DNA of 64,000 bases from Jatrophihabitans sp035642535 (GTDB lineage Bacteria; Actinomycetota; Actinomycetes; Mycobacteriales; Jatrophihabitantaceae), in assembly GCA_035642535.1 (NCBI GenBank), contig DASQSE010000158.1, positions 1-64,000 on the forward strand. Reading direction: 5' to 3'. The notes under the pieces are model-generated. The model was not told the origin of the DNA. It ran no database searches and was given only the letters and a program-made list of their open reading frames with translations. Within the stretch, counting starts at the first letter, position 1, and the number at the start of each line of letters is the position of its first letter. The translations under genes and the position numbers were made by a program. This document shows, piece after piece, positions 33,857-41,784 of the stretch.

Positions 33857-34318
33857 TCACGCCTCTGCCGGGTAGCGCGCCGCGCGAGTGCCCGGCGGGT
33901 TGTTGACACCGGGCACCGCATCCGGGTTGGCGACGCACACTTCGCACTCCAGCCCGTCGGGGTCGCGGAAAAATATCGACAGCACCGGACCGAAGTCGGT
34001 GACGAAGTCGTCCGCTGCGCCCCGGTCCCTCAGCCGCTGCCGAATCTCCTCGAAATCCTCGATCGACGCCGCCTGCAGGCCGAAGTGGTCGAGGCGGCCG
34101 CGGCCGAACATCGGCGTCTGCCGCTCCGCTTCGGTGTTGCCTGCTACCTCGAACAGGTTGAACTCCGTGTGCGGTCCGATCCGGACGAACGTCAACCGCC
34201 CCATGGGCGCATCCTGGGTGCCAATGACCTCCGCGCCGAACACTTCGCTGTAGAAGCGGACGAACCGCTCGGTGTTCCCGGTCAACAGAGCGATGTGATT
34301 GAAGCCGTCGAGAAGCAT
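33857..34318 (-). CDS. VOC-family (glyoxalase-fold) protein
   Basis: A 153-residue vicinal-oxygen-chelate protein: GFNHIALLTGNTERFVRFYSEVFGAEVIG (metal-ligand-type His), RLDHFGLQAASIEDFEEIRQRL and the C-terminal FFRDPDGLECEVCV (Glu ligand position). The arrangement H...H...E fits metal-dependent VOC enzymes; function unknown. ATG at 34318 is preceded by GAGGA at 7 bases. Confidence 0.82.
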   Translation of the reverse strand: MLLDGFNHIALLTGNTERFVRFYSEVFGAEVIGTQDAPMGRLTFVRIGPHTEFNLFEVAGNTEAERQTPMFGRGRLDHFGLQAASIEDFEEIRQRLRDRGAADDFVTDFGPVLSIFFRDPDGLECEVCVANPDAVPGVNNPPGTRAARYPAEA

Positions 34319-34485
34319 GGCAACATCCTCGACGACGTCGGCCTTTGTCGCTACGCCCACCGAGATGCGCGCTGATGACGCGGTAGGCGGATGGCCCGAA
34401 ACAGATACAGACCTACCCCGCCCTGACCCGCCGGTAAGTGACTTCGGGCTATGGCGCTCGTTGAACCGTGCGCAGGGAGGGTTCG

Positions 34486-34566
34486 ATGAGGGCGTCATAC
34501 GTGGTCAGCATGGGGTTGATCCTCTATCTGATGTTCGCCGTTCTTCTGCTGGCACTCGCGCACTGA
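34486..34566 (+). CDS. Tiny membrane peptide (26 aa)
   Basis: Reading frame MRASYVVSMGLILYLMFAVL then LLALAH and TGA. GGAGG lies 5 bases before the ATG, and almost the whole peptide is one hydrophobic segment. No family is recognised, but the strong ribosome-binding site and the composition argue for a real small membrane protein. The 167 bp upstream hold no other gene. Confidence 0.5.
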   Translation: MRASYVVSMGLILYLMFAVLLLALAH

Positions 34567-34644
34567 TGCGGGCGGCCGACGCGCACGACCGTCGTCAGTT
34601 CAGCGCGAGGGCCTGCTTCGTCGCGACGTGAGTTCCGGCGCCGC

Positions 34645-35969
34645 TCAGAGGTACTGGCCGGTCGGCGCGTTCGGCTTCCAGCGGCCCGTGCGGACGAGTT
34701 CCAGCAGGTGCGCGGCAGTGATGTCGCTGCCCCGTTCGAGCACTGCGCGCCGCACGATCTCGCGCAGGTCTGCGCCCGTCGCGCCCTCGGTGACGGCCGC
34801 GATCGGCGCGACGTCGAACTCCGCGAGCGGGGCCAGGTAGCGGCGCAGGATGCGCTCGCGCGTCGGCCGATCAGGCGGGCGGACCTCGATGATCGCATCG
34901 AAACGGCCGGGCCGGATGAGCGCCGGATCGATGGCGCCGGCGTCGTTGGTGGTCGTGACCGTGACGACGGGCGCCGGCGGCGCGAAGCCGTCCAGTCGGG
35001 TCAGTAGTTCCTGCAGCAGGACGCACGAGGTGCCGCGCCGGCGATCACCGGCGAGCAGGTCGATGTCGTCGAAGAATACGGCGGCCGGCGCGAGGCTGGG
35101 CAGCGAGTCGTAGAGCGAGATCAGTCCGAACGGAGTCAGCGCGCTGTCGACCAGCACGATCGTCGTGCCGCCGGGCAACTCGGCGGCGATGACCCGGCAC
35201 AGGCGGTCTTGCCGACTCCGGGCGCGCCGGCGATCAGCACACCGCGTGCGGCGCCGAGGCCGGCCGTTGCCAGCGCCGCACCGTGCCGGGCAAGACCGCC
35301 GATGTTGGCGTCGATGGCGCTCCACACCGCGGCGCTGTGCAGCACCTCGCTGCGGTCGGCCTGCTCGCGGACGACCGGCGTGAGCACCAGCTCCCACTCC
35401 GGAGCCGCGGCGCGCAGCGTCTTCCCGCGCAGGAAGTTCTCCGGCCCGCGGGCCCGGTTGACCAGCGCGGTGAGTTCGGTGCGCGCGCGCTCGATGTCCT
35501 CGCGCCGGACGCGCAGCGAGATCTGCAGCCGGCTCTTCACGGTCGTGACCACGAGGACGGCTTCGATGCCAAGTCCTTCGGCCGCCGGCAGATAGGCGGC
35601 CAGGTCGTACGGTGCGGCGACCTGTGCGTCGACATCGGTGGCGATCAGGTCATAGCCCGGCGCGCGGTAGCCGGTGGCGTCGACCAGCAGGGCACTCGGC
35701 GCCGCATCGAGCAGCCCCGCGACGGCGCACTGCACGAGTGGCCCGTCCGCGCCGACGAGGTCGGCCTTCACGGTGGCGATGCGATCGGCGCGCGCCCTGA
35801 GGCGTCCGGAAACGAAAGCGTTCAGATCCCGCGGCGGGCCCGCCAACGACGCGCCGAGCAGCCGACCGAGCGCGGACAGCGCGGCCCGGACCTGCGGCGA
35901 TTCGGCGCGCAGGTCCGCTGCGGTTCCATCGGTGTCGACGGGTTCAGGGTTGGTGCTCATGGAGAACAT
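34645..35969 (-). pseudogene. AAA+ ATPase with frameshift after Walker A
   Basis: Two overlapping frames together make one AAA+ ATPase of about 440 residues. The first (35969 down) has an N-terminal domain and ends its conserved part at Walker A, GAPGVGKTA. The second resumes as LCRVIAAELPGGTTIVLVDS with Walker B VFFDDIDLL, sensor 1 TTTNDAG, an arginine-finger-like DPALIRPGRFDAII and the C-terminal lid. One base appears missing at about 35201-35204 (ACCGCC then TGTGCC), so reading fails just after the P-loop. It may be a recent pseudogene, a sequencing error or a programmed shift. N-terminal start 35969 or 35960. Confidence 0.75.
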
Positions 35970-36174
35970 GTGGGATTTCCGGGGATCGGGAGCACCGGCC
36001 CGCCGTCCCGGAGCGGGACCGACCGGCGCTATGGCGCGATCCCTCGCAGCGCGCTAAGCGTCATGCGCCCATTCTCGCACCGGGCAGCAAACGCAGGTGA
36101 TGATCAAATTCGACCGGGTTGCAACCTTTCACCGGTATCGCGCGTCTTAACCCGTAGACGAGCGGGGGGCAGCC

Positions 36175-36387
36175 ATGGACGTTTTGGCCAACGAGAGTCA
36201 GCAGACAGCGACGCTCGCCGATGTGGTGGACGAGGTGTTTACCATCGTCCGGGCGACCGTCCCGCGGCGCCAGGTGATCGCGACGGTCCGGCGCTGCCGC
36301 CGCGAACTCGACATCCTGCACGGATCGGCACACCCTGACCGCGTCCGCGGCCTCGCCCTCGCCCGGCTGTGCGGGGACTCGCGATGA
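36175..36387 (+). CDS. Small helical protein (70 aa), unknown
   Basis: A 70-residue, all-helical-looking protein: TLADVVDEVFTIVRATVPRRQVIATVRRC, then HPDRVRGLALARL. The pattern is like the three-helix domain seen at the N-terminus of some actinobacterial arsenate-reductase/phosphatase proteins, but this is a weak resemblance. GGGGGGC lies 5 bases upstream of the ATG. Its stop overlaps the start of the next small gene (ATGA). Confidence 0.6.
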   Translation: MDVLANESQQTATLADVVDEVFTIVRATVPRRQVIATVRRCRRELDILHGSAHPDRVRGLALARLCGDSR

Positions 36388-36512
36388 CCAGCATCCGGAA
36401 GCCGCGTCCGCTGCTGCGCCGCTATGCCCCCGACCTCGCCGTCCTCATGGGCACCGCGGCGTTCCTGGTGATCACCAGCGTGCTCGGGCTGTGGCTGGTG
36501 CACTCCGGCTGA
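36384..36512 (+). CDS. Small membrane protein (42 aa)
   Basis: A 42-residue frame: a basic start (MTSIRKPRPLLRRYAPD), then one membrane helix (LAVLMGTAAFLVITSVLGLW) and LVHSG. The ATG overlaps the stop of the 70-residue gene by 4 bases, and the HAD gene follows 24 bases later. By the positive-inside rule the N-terminus is cytoplasmic. Unknown function. Confidence 0.55.
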   Translation: MTSIRKPRPLLRRYAPDLAVLMGTAAFLVITSVLGLWLVHSG

Positions 36513-36536
36513 GCGCCGGACCGTACGGTAAATGCC

Positions 36537-37178
36537 GTGCGGGCGATCGTCTTCGATCTTGACGGCGTACTGATCAACTCCGAGCCGGTGTGGGACGAGG
36601 TGCGGCACGGACTCGCCGACTCGGCCGGACGGCCGTGGCCGACCGACGCCACCCGCGAGATGCAGGGCATGAGCACCGCGGAGTGGTCGCGCTACCTCGC
36701 CGACACCGTCGGCATCCCGGAGCCTGCGGAGACGATCGCCGAGCAGGTCGTCGGCGCGATGGCAGCACGGTACGAGACTGCAGTGCCGTTGATGCCCGGC
36801 GCGGTCGAGGCGGTGACGCGGCTGGCGAGTCGATTCACGCTCGGGCTCGCGTCGTCCTCCCCTCCCCGTTTGATCGACGCTGTGCTGGACACCGCGGGCC
36901 TGGCGGCGCATTTCGCGGCGACGATGTCGACCGAAGAGGTGGCGGCCGGCAAGCCGTCGCCCGCGGTCTACCTCGAGATCGTCCGCCGGCTCGGCGTGCC
37001 GCCCGCGGAGACGGCCGCCGTCGAGGATTCGTCCAACGGGCTGCGCTCGGCGCACGCCGCGGGGCTGTTCGTCGTGGCGGCACCGAACGAGCTATACCCT
37101 CCCGTGCCCGACGCGCTGGCCCTCGCGCGCGTTCGGCTCAACACCCTCGCCGACCTCACGCCGGAGCTGTTCGACTAA
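36537..37178 (+). CDS. HAD-family phosphatase/phosphoglucomutase-like
   Basis: A 213-residue HAD hydrolase. Motif I is FDLDGVLINSEPVW, motif II is ASSSPPRLID, the lysine lies in AAGKPSPAVYLE, and motif III is VEDSSNGLRSAHAAG. The cap insertion after motif I is of beta-phosphoglucomutase/CbbY type. It dephosphorylates or isomerises a small phosphorylated metabolite, not identifiable from sequence. The GTG start at 36537 has TACGGT 7 bases upstream and no Shine-Dalgarno, so it may have its own leaderless promoter. Its last 4 bases overlap the convergent membrane-protein gene. Confidence 0.87.
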   Translation: MRAIVFDLDGVLINSEPVWDEVRHGLADSAGRPWPTDATREMQGMSTAEWSRYLADTVGIPEPAETIAEQVVGAMAARYETAVPLMPGAVEAVTRLASRFTLGLASSSPPRLIDAVLDTAGLAAHFAATMSTEEVAAGKPSPAVYLEIVRRLGVPPAETAAVEDSSNGLRSAHAAGLFVVAAPNELYPPVPDALALARVRLNTLADLTPELFD

Positions 37179-38104
37179 CGGCGCTCCTCCGCCAACTCCC
37201 AGCAGGCGTGCCGCACCGCGAGGCACGCGCGGATGTGTTGCTCGTGGCCGGCAGCCAGCTCAGCGCGCAGCGCCGCGTCGGTGCTCGACGAGACGATGAA
37301 GTAGAAGCCGGTGAACGCGCCGAGGAATGCGCTGACGCGCAGCAACTCGTTCGTCAGCACGTACTCGTGGCCGACGAGCGTCCAACTGGCGGCGACGCGC
37401 GGCTCGTGCGCGAGCCAACTGACGATGGCTGCGCGGTCGACGGCGAGCACGCCGAGCACCACGAAGAACACGAAGATGATCAACCCGATGACGGCCGCGG
37501 TGACGACCTGCGAGAGCACCGAGATGACGACCAGGTTGGTGCGCTCTCGCCGATGCAGCGGCGGCGCGGCGTCCTGATCGAACGACAGACCCACGAGCCG
37601 TCCGGTGATGCGCTCGGGCAGCGCCGCGCGCACCTCGTCCGCATCGGTGAAGGTCGCCAGCCGCTCCAGATCGGGACGGCTCTGGCGGGTGACGAATGCG
37701 GCAGCGAGCCCGACGAACAGCAGGGTGGTCAGCACCAGCGGCAGCCCGTGCAGCGTGCCGATCGTCTGCCAGACCTCGGTGCTGAAGAACGAGAGGGTCA
37801 GCGCGACGAGCAGCAGCGGGACGACCTGCAGCATCAGGCTGCTGCGCTGCAGGACGGTCTCGACCAGCGAGCGCACCATGAACCCGATCAGCAGGAACGG
37901 CCCGCTGATCGCGAGGATCAACCCGCGCCGCGACACGAGCGCGGGCGCGCCGTTCGAGCGCAGCCACGACTCCAGCGACGCGACCACCGAATCGGGCACC
38001 GGCCATTCATACCGCGACCGCACGCCGCGGCCGGTCAGGCGCCGCCGAGCGTCGTCGCCGTGACCGGCCGGCGCACTGGTCTGGTCGGCGATCGAGACGA
38101 TCAC
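37175..38104 (-). CDS. Integral membrane protein, unknown
   Basis: A 309-residue protein not recognised as a known family. A polar N-terminus (about 60 residues) is followed by about five membrane segments: GLILAISGPFLLIGFMV, LMLQVVPLLLVALTLSFF, GLPLVLTTLLFVGLAAAFV, VVTAAVIGLIIFVFFVVLGV and LRVSAFLGAFTGFYFIV. The C-terminal region (ELAAGHEQHIRACLAVRHACWELAEERR) is soluble. It is convergent with the HAD gene. Confidence 0.65.
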   Translation of the reverse strand: MIVSIADQTSAPAGHGDDARRRLTGRGVRSRYEWPVPDSVVASLESWLRSNGAPALVSRRGLILAISGPFLLIGFMVRSLVETVLQRSSLMLQVVPLLLVALTLSFFSTEVWQTIGTLHGLPLVLTTLLFVGLAAAFVTRQSRPDLERLATFTDADEVRAALPERITGRLVGLSFDQDAAPPLHRRERTNLVVISVLSQVVTAAVIGLIIFVFFVVLGVLAVDRAAIVSWLAHEPRVAASWTLVGHEYVLTNELLRVSAFLGAFTGFYFIVSSSTDAALRAELAAGHEQHIRACLAVRHACWELAEERR

Positions 38105-38142
38105 GGCGACTGTCGCGGCCGGATCCGGTTGATCACATTCGA

Positions 38143-38505
38143 CCCACCCGTCGCACCGGGCGATGCCCCGACCCCGCTGGATGTCGGCGACTCTCGCCGG
38201 CTCGTCGGCGACAAACAGTTCCGCGCCCTGCTGCCCGCGATAGCGGCTGCGCCCATTCGGGTTGCGGCAGCCGGATCGGGCTCGAAGCCCACCACGTAAG
38301 GCACTGGCTGCACGGCCGAAGGACGAAGCTGGTGAACCTCGTGCTGCTGTGCCGTCGGCATCACCATGCGCTGCACGACCGCGAGTTCTGCATCAACCCC
38401 GCTCGGCGGCGGTCGGTACCGATTCCAAACCGCCGACGGCCGCGAACTCCCCCGACACGTCAACCCGCCGATCACGCCGACCCGACCCCGCTGTCGAGGA
38501 CGAAC
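38143..38505 (+). pseudogene. Decayed DUF222/HNH endonuclease (13E12-like)
   Basis: The stretch encodes, in three successive frames, the C-terminal part of a DUF222-HNH endonuclease of the REP13E12 type. The parts are PLDVGDSRRLVGDKQFRALL (frame ending about 38240), then ARDSGCAHSGCGSRIGLEAH with HVRHWLHGRRTKLVNLVLLC and RRHHHALHDREF, then GGGRYRFQTADGREL. Shifts near 38231-38240 and 38399-38402 break it, and the N-terminal DUF222 domain is missing. The zinc/HNH residues themselves are still intact. This is a remnant of an often multicopy actinobacterial gene family; nothing else is seen in 38105-38574. Confidence 0.7.
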
Positions 38506-38574
38506 ACCCCGACGTCGCGCCCCACCGCCGCCGCGTCTCCAAGCGGCATAGCGCGGCGGCGCTCGCCCGTCGGT

Positions 38575-39429
38575 TCAGTTCGAGCCGGCCTTCTCGAACA
38601 TCCGCAGCGCGAGGGCAAGCGCGGCAGCGGCGTACGCGATGACGACGGCGAGCGACAGCACAGCCATCATGCGAGTGTCCGTGCCGCCCCAGATGTTGTG
38701 CAGTGCCTGGCCGCCTTGCGAGGTGAGCCCGTACCGGAACAGCGCAACCGCGTGGGTGAGCGGCAGCGCCTTGGCGACATCGGCCAGCCAGGTCGGCAGC
38801 GACGTGATCGGATAAAGCGTGCCGGCGAAGAAGAACGGCACGATCGCGATCGGCGGGACGAGCGCGGTGTACTCCTCCGCGTTGTCGATCCTGGTCACGA
38901 ACACCTCTGCCAAGCCGTAGACGAACACCGCAAAGGCGAGCGATGCCGCGATCAGCCAGACGAGGTGGCGCCCGACCTCGAACTGCGCGCCGCGCGCCGT
39001 CGCCCCGAGAAGGAGCACGCTCACCTGAACCGCTGTGATCACAAGCGCGGCGACCAGGTTGCCGAGGACGATGGACGTCCGGCGGATCGGCGCCACGAGC
39101 AACTCACGCAGCGCGCCGTGCTGTCGATCCGCGAGCACGCCCAGGCCGGCGAACATGCAGTTGAGCGGTATGACGAGCCCGGCGGCCGCGAGCGCGACGA
39201 ACGTCATGTACGTCTTCTGCTGTCCCGGTGCGGCGAGCGTGTTTCCCAATGCGGGCGCCACGACCACTGCGAACAGCAGCGGCGCGAGAAGTGGAATGGC
39301 GACGGCGCGCGGGGAGCGGATGCTCAGCGCGAGTCGGCGCAGGGCGAGGGTGGGGACGACTGCGGAGGGTCGCGACGCGATGGTCACCGGCAACGCGGTA
39401 ACCGGCGCGGTCGTGGCAGTGGTGGACAT
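38575..39429 (-). CDS. ABC-2 type exporter permease (DrrB-like)
   Basis: A 284-residue permease with six membrane segments and the ABC-2 signature loop (NCMFAGLGVLADRQHGALRELLVAPIRRTSIVLGNL) typical of DrrB/NodJ exporters. It starts at ATG 39429 with GAAAGG upstream; a TTG 15 bases earlier is less likely. It lies 11 bases after the partner ATPase and should form with it a two-gene exporter for a hydrophobic compound, drug or lipid. The operon is driven by the sigma-factor-type promoter at 40794-40820. Confidence 0.87.
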   Translation of the reverse strand: MSTTATTAPVTALPVTIASRPSAVVPTLALRRLALSIRSPRAVAIPLLAPLLFAVVVAPALGNTLAAPGQQKTYMTFVALAAAGLVIPLNCMFAGLGVLADRQHGALRELLVAPIRRTSIVLGNLVAALVITAVQVSVLLLGATARGAQFEVGRHLVWLIAASLAFAVFVYGLAEVFVTRIDNAEEYTALVPPIAIVPFFFAGTLYPITSLPTWLADVAKALPLTHAVALFRYGLTSQGGQALHNIWGGTDTRMMAVLSLAVVIAYAAAALALALRMFEKAGSN

Positions 39430-39440
39430 CTGGTCGCCTT

Positions 39441-40394
39441 TCAATTGCCGGAGCCGGCGATGCGACCGCCGGTCAGTCGGAGGTAGACGTCATCGAGAGT
39501 GGCGCGCCGGGTCGTCGCCGAGTGGACGGCGACCGAGAGCTGGGCGAGCGATTCGGTGATCGCGCGACCTGCGATGTGTCGCAGCGATGCGGTGACGGTC
39601 GACCCGGTGACGACGACATCGCGGGGTGCGACACCGCGACCGTGCAGGACGGCTACCGCCGCCTCGGGCTCGGGCACCCGCAGCTCGAGGATTTCGTCAC
39701 CGACGGATGCGAGCAGTGCGCGCGGGGTGTCGCACGCGACGATGGTGCCGGCGTCGATGATCGCCAACCGATCGCAGAGCCGCTCCGCCTCGTCCAGGTA
39801 ATGGGTCGTCATGATGATCGTGACGCCGGTGCGCTCGCGCATCGTCATGATCGCGTCGAACAGGTCGTGCCGGACGCGTGTGTCCAGCCCGACCGTGGGT
39901 TCGTCGAGGAACAGCACCTGCGGACCGGAGAGCAGCGCCCGCACGATCTCGAGGCGGCGCCGTTCACCGCCGCTGTAGGTCGCGACGGGCCGATCAAGCA
40001 GGTCGGCGATGTCCACTGCCTCGGCGAGCTGCTCGCTGCGTTGCCGGCCCGCGGCGGCGTCAACTCCCCACAGCCGCAGGTGCAGCGCGAGGTTCTGGCG
40101 GCCGGTCAGCGGACGGTCGACGACCGCGTCCTGGAAGACGACGCTGCTGATCGATCTCGTCGCAACCGGGTCGCGGGCCACGTCGATACCGCCGAGCGTG
40201 GCGCGTCCGGAGGTCGGCCGCACCGTCGTGGTGAGCATGCCGATCGTCGTGGACTTGCCGGCGCCGTTCGGACCGAGCAGCCCGAACGCCTCGCCGGGTT
40301 GGACGGCGAAACTGACGCCGTTCACGGCCGGGACATCGCCGGGGTAGATCTTGACGAGTTGATCCGCTTCGACAACGGATGCGGTGGTTGTCAT
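39441..40394 (-). CDS. ABC exporter ATP-binding protein (DrrA-like)
   Basis: A 317-residue ATPase: Walker A GPNGAGKST, signature TYSGGERRRLEI, Walker B VLFLDEPTVGLD, switch His in TIIMTTHYLDEAERLCDR, and the C-terminal DrrA-type domain (VGDEILELRVPEPEAAVAVL). The ATG at 40394 was chosen from GAAAGG 8 bases upstream and the normal family start; an upstream extension runs into the VOC gene. It follows the VOC gene by 11 bases and precedes the permease. Confidence 0.9.
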   Translation of the reverse strand: MTTTASVVEADQLVKIYPGDVPAVNGVSFAVQPGEAFGLLGPNGAGKSTTIGMLTTTVRPTSGRATLGGIDVARDPVATRSISSVVFQDAVVDRPLTGRQNLALHLRLWGVDAAAGRQRSEQLAEAVDIADLLDRPVATYSGGERRRLEIVRALLSGPQVLFLDEPTVGLDTRVRHDLFDAIMTMRERTGVTIIMTTHYLDEAERLCDRLAIIDAGTIVACDTPRALLASVGDEILELRVPEPEAAVAVLHGRGVAPRDVVVTGSTVTASLRHIAGRAITESLAQLSVAVHSATTRRATLDDVYLRLTGGRIAGSGN

Positions 40395-40405
40395 TTCGGT
40401 GCCTT

Positions 40406-40783
40406 TCATCGGTCGGATGCGATGTTGATCAGATGGCCCTCGGGATCGCGCAGCATCATTGAGCGGGCGCCCCATGGCTGGGTCGTCGGCCCGAAGACCC
40501 ATTGCGCGCCGAGTGCGTCGATGCGAACGAACTCCGCGTCGACGTCGTCGACACGGAAGTCGAGGATCACCTCTCCGCGGCGGACTGCGTATTCGCGCCC
40601 GCAGCCGGAGATCGATCGCCGATCCTCGGTGAATCGACAGTGCGAGAACCCGATCGACGTCGCACCGGCCGGTACCTCGACGTAGTAGTCGTTCAACGCT
40701 GGCGAGACGCCGACGAGCACCGAGTAGTGCCGGGCTAGTGACGCGACGTCGTCGGTGACGAATCGTGCCTGGACGAACTCCAT
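40406..40783 (-). CDS. VOC-family protein, first gene of exporter operon
   Basis: A 125-residue glyoxalase-fold protein: MEFVQARFVTDDVASLARHYSVLVGVSPALNDYYVEVP, RRGEVILDFRVDDVDAEFVRIDALGAQWVFGPTTQPWGARSMMLRDPEGHLINI. This resembles bleomycin-resistance-type VOC proteins that bind or modify small molecules. The ATG lies 10 bases after the CGTC of the predicted sigma-factor promoter, matching the MMPL gene, so the transcript may be leaderless. It begins a VOC-ATPase-permease operon. Confidence 0.82.
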   Translation of the reverse strand: MEFVQARFVTDDVASLARHYSVLVGVSPALNDYYVEVPAGATSIGFSHCRFTEDRRSISGCGREYAVRRGEVILDFRVDDVDAEFVRIDALGAQWVFGPTTQPWGARSMMLRDPEGHLINIASDR

Positions 40784-40793
40784 GCCAATCAAG

Positions 40794-40820
40794 GACGGGC
40801 GGGCCGTGCGAAGTGTGACG
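40794..40820 (-). promoter_or_regulatory. ECF41-like promoter of the VOC-ABC operon
   Basis: Read on the minus strand: CGTCACA (complement of 40814-40820), exactly 16 bases, then CGTC (complement of 40794-40797), then 10 bases and the VOC ATG. The same motif and spacing occur before the sigma gene and the MMPL gene. As I recall, the ECF41 consensus is TGTCACA-N16-CGTC. Confidence 0.75.
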
Positions 40821-40821
40821 G

Positions 40822-40848
40822 CGTCACATCGCGCGGCCGTCGTTCGTC
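40822..40848 (+). promoter_or_regulatory. ECF41-like autoregulatory promoter of the sigma gene
   Basis: CGTCACA (40822-40828), 16 bases, CGTC (40845-40848), then 9 bases to the GTG start at 40858. Its -35 forms, with the divergent -35, the palindrome TGTGACG-G-CGTCACA (40814-40828), so two divergent promoters share adjoining -35 elements. Confidence 0.75.
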
Positions 40849-40857
40849 GTAGATGCT

Positions 40858-41745
40858 GTGACGGACATGTCATCGAACGCACGCATCGCAGACGCCTGGT
40901 TCCAGCACCGGCCGTATCTGGTGAGCCTGGCGTTCCGGATGCTGGGCGACATCGGCGAGGCCGAGGACACCGTCCAGGAAGCCTTCGCCCGGCTGGCAGC
41001 TGTCGACGCCAACGAGATCATCGACGCACGCGGCTGGCTGACGGTCGTCACCAGCCGGTTGTGCCTCGACCACATCCGCTCCGCGCGGCACCGGCTGCAG
41101 CGCCCGCACGACCTCGACGCGATCGCGTCGACGCTGCCCGGCACCGGGCCGTCGTTCGTCGACCCGGCCGACCGGGTCACGCTCGACGACGGCGTGCGGC
41201 TCGCCCTCGTCGTCGTCCTGGATAGGTTGACGCCCGCCGAGCGCGTCGTGTTCGTGCTGCACGACATCTTCCAGGTGCCGTTCGAGACTGTTGCCGAGAC
41301 CGTCGGGCGGACGGCGCAGGCGTGTCGCCAACTCGCGCGCCGCGCGCGTACCAAGATCGACGACGCGACGCGTGGCGCGGACATCGGCCTGTCCAGCGCC
41401 GAACACCGCTTGGTCGCCGAACGGTTCATCGAGGCCTGCGCGACCGGCAACCTGGACGGGCTGCTCGAAGCCCTCGACCCCGCGGTGTCGGGATGGGTCG
41501 ACATGTTCCCGGACCTGGTCGTTACGGGCGCGGATCCCGTGGCGCGCAACTTCCTGCAGTTCTGGAGCCCGCCGGCCCGGCTCGTCGCGGTCACCACAGG
41601 GCCGGCGCCCGCGCTGCTCGGCTTCGTCGAGCGCGAGCTGCGGGCGTTGATCGAGTTGACGATCGACGACGGACGGATCAGCGAGATCCACGTGACTACC
41701 GCACCCGCGACGATTGCCACCGTGCGCAGGGCGCTCGCGCGATGA
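40858..41745 (+). CDS. ECF sigma factor with fused SnoaL-like domain (ECF41-like)
   Basis: A 295-residue ECF sigma factor. Sigma-2 (about 10-75) has RPYLVSLAFRMLGDIGEAEDTVQEAFARL, sigma-4 (about 115-170) has LTPAERVVFVLHDIFQVPFETVAETVGRTAQACRQLARRAR. A SnoaL/NTF2-like domain (about 185-295) replaces a separate anti-sigma factor, as in the ECF41/ECF56 groups. The linker motif WLPEP, the DGGGR-type motif and the terminal NPDKL of classical ECF41 are not clear here. No anti-sigma gene adjoins it. GTG 40858 is chosen because it lies 9 bases after the promoter CGTC; ATG 40867 is an alternative. Predicted to drive itself, the VOC-ABC operon and the MMPL gene. Confidence 0.88.
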   Translation: MTDMSSNARIADAWFQHRPYLVSLAFRMLGDIGEAEDTVQEAFARLAAVDANEIIDARGWLTVVTSRLCLDHIRSARHRLQRPHDLDAIASTLPGTGPSFVDPADRVTLDDGVRLALVVVLDRLTPAERVVFVLHDIFQVPFETVAETVGRTAQACRQLARRARTKIDDATRGADIGLSSAEHRLVAERFIEACATGNLDGLLEALDPAVSGWVDMFPDLVVTGADPVARNFLQFWSPPARLVAVTTGPAPALLGFVERELRALIELTIDDGRISEIHVTTAPATIATVRRALAR

Positions 41746-41747
41746 GA

Positions 41748-41774
41748 CGTCACATTCGAGTTTGCTCGAGCGTC
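41748..41774 (+). promoter_or_regulatory. ECF41-like promoter of the MMPL gene
   Basis: CGTCACA (41748-41754), 16 bases, CGTC (41771-41774), then 10 bases to ATG 41785. The 17 bases ending at the ATG, CGTCCTTGATGGGCATG, match the VOC promoter at all but one position. It starts 2 bases after the sigma-gene stop, so the MMPL gene has its own start beyond read-through. Confidence 0.78.
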
Positions 41775-41784
41775 CTTGATGGGC

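Noticed and set aside
36590..38299. Long plus-strand frame across the HAD and membrane-protein genes
   Set aside because: Only its last part (38143-38240) has meaning, as a frame of the HNH remnant; the rest is shadow.
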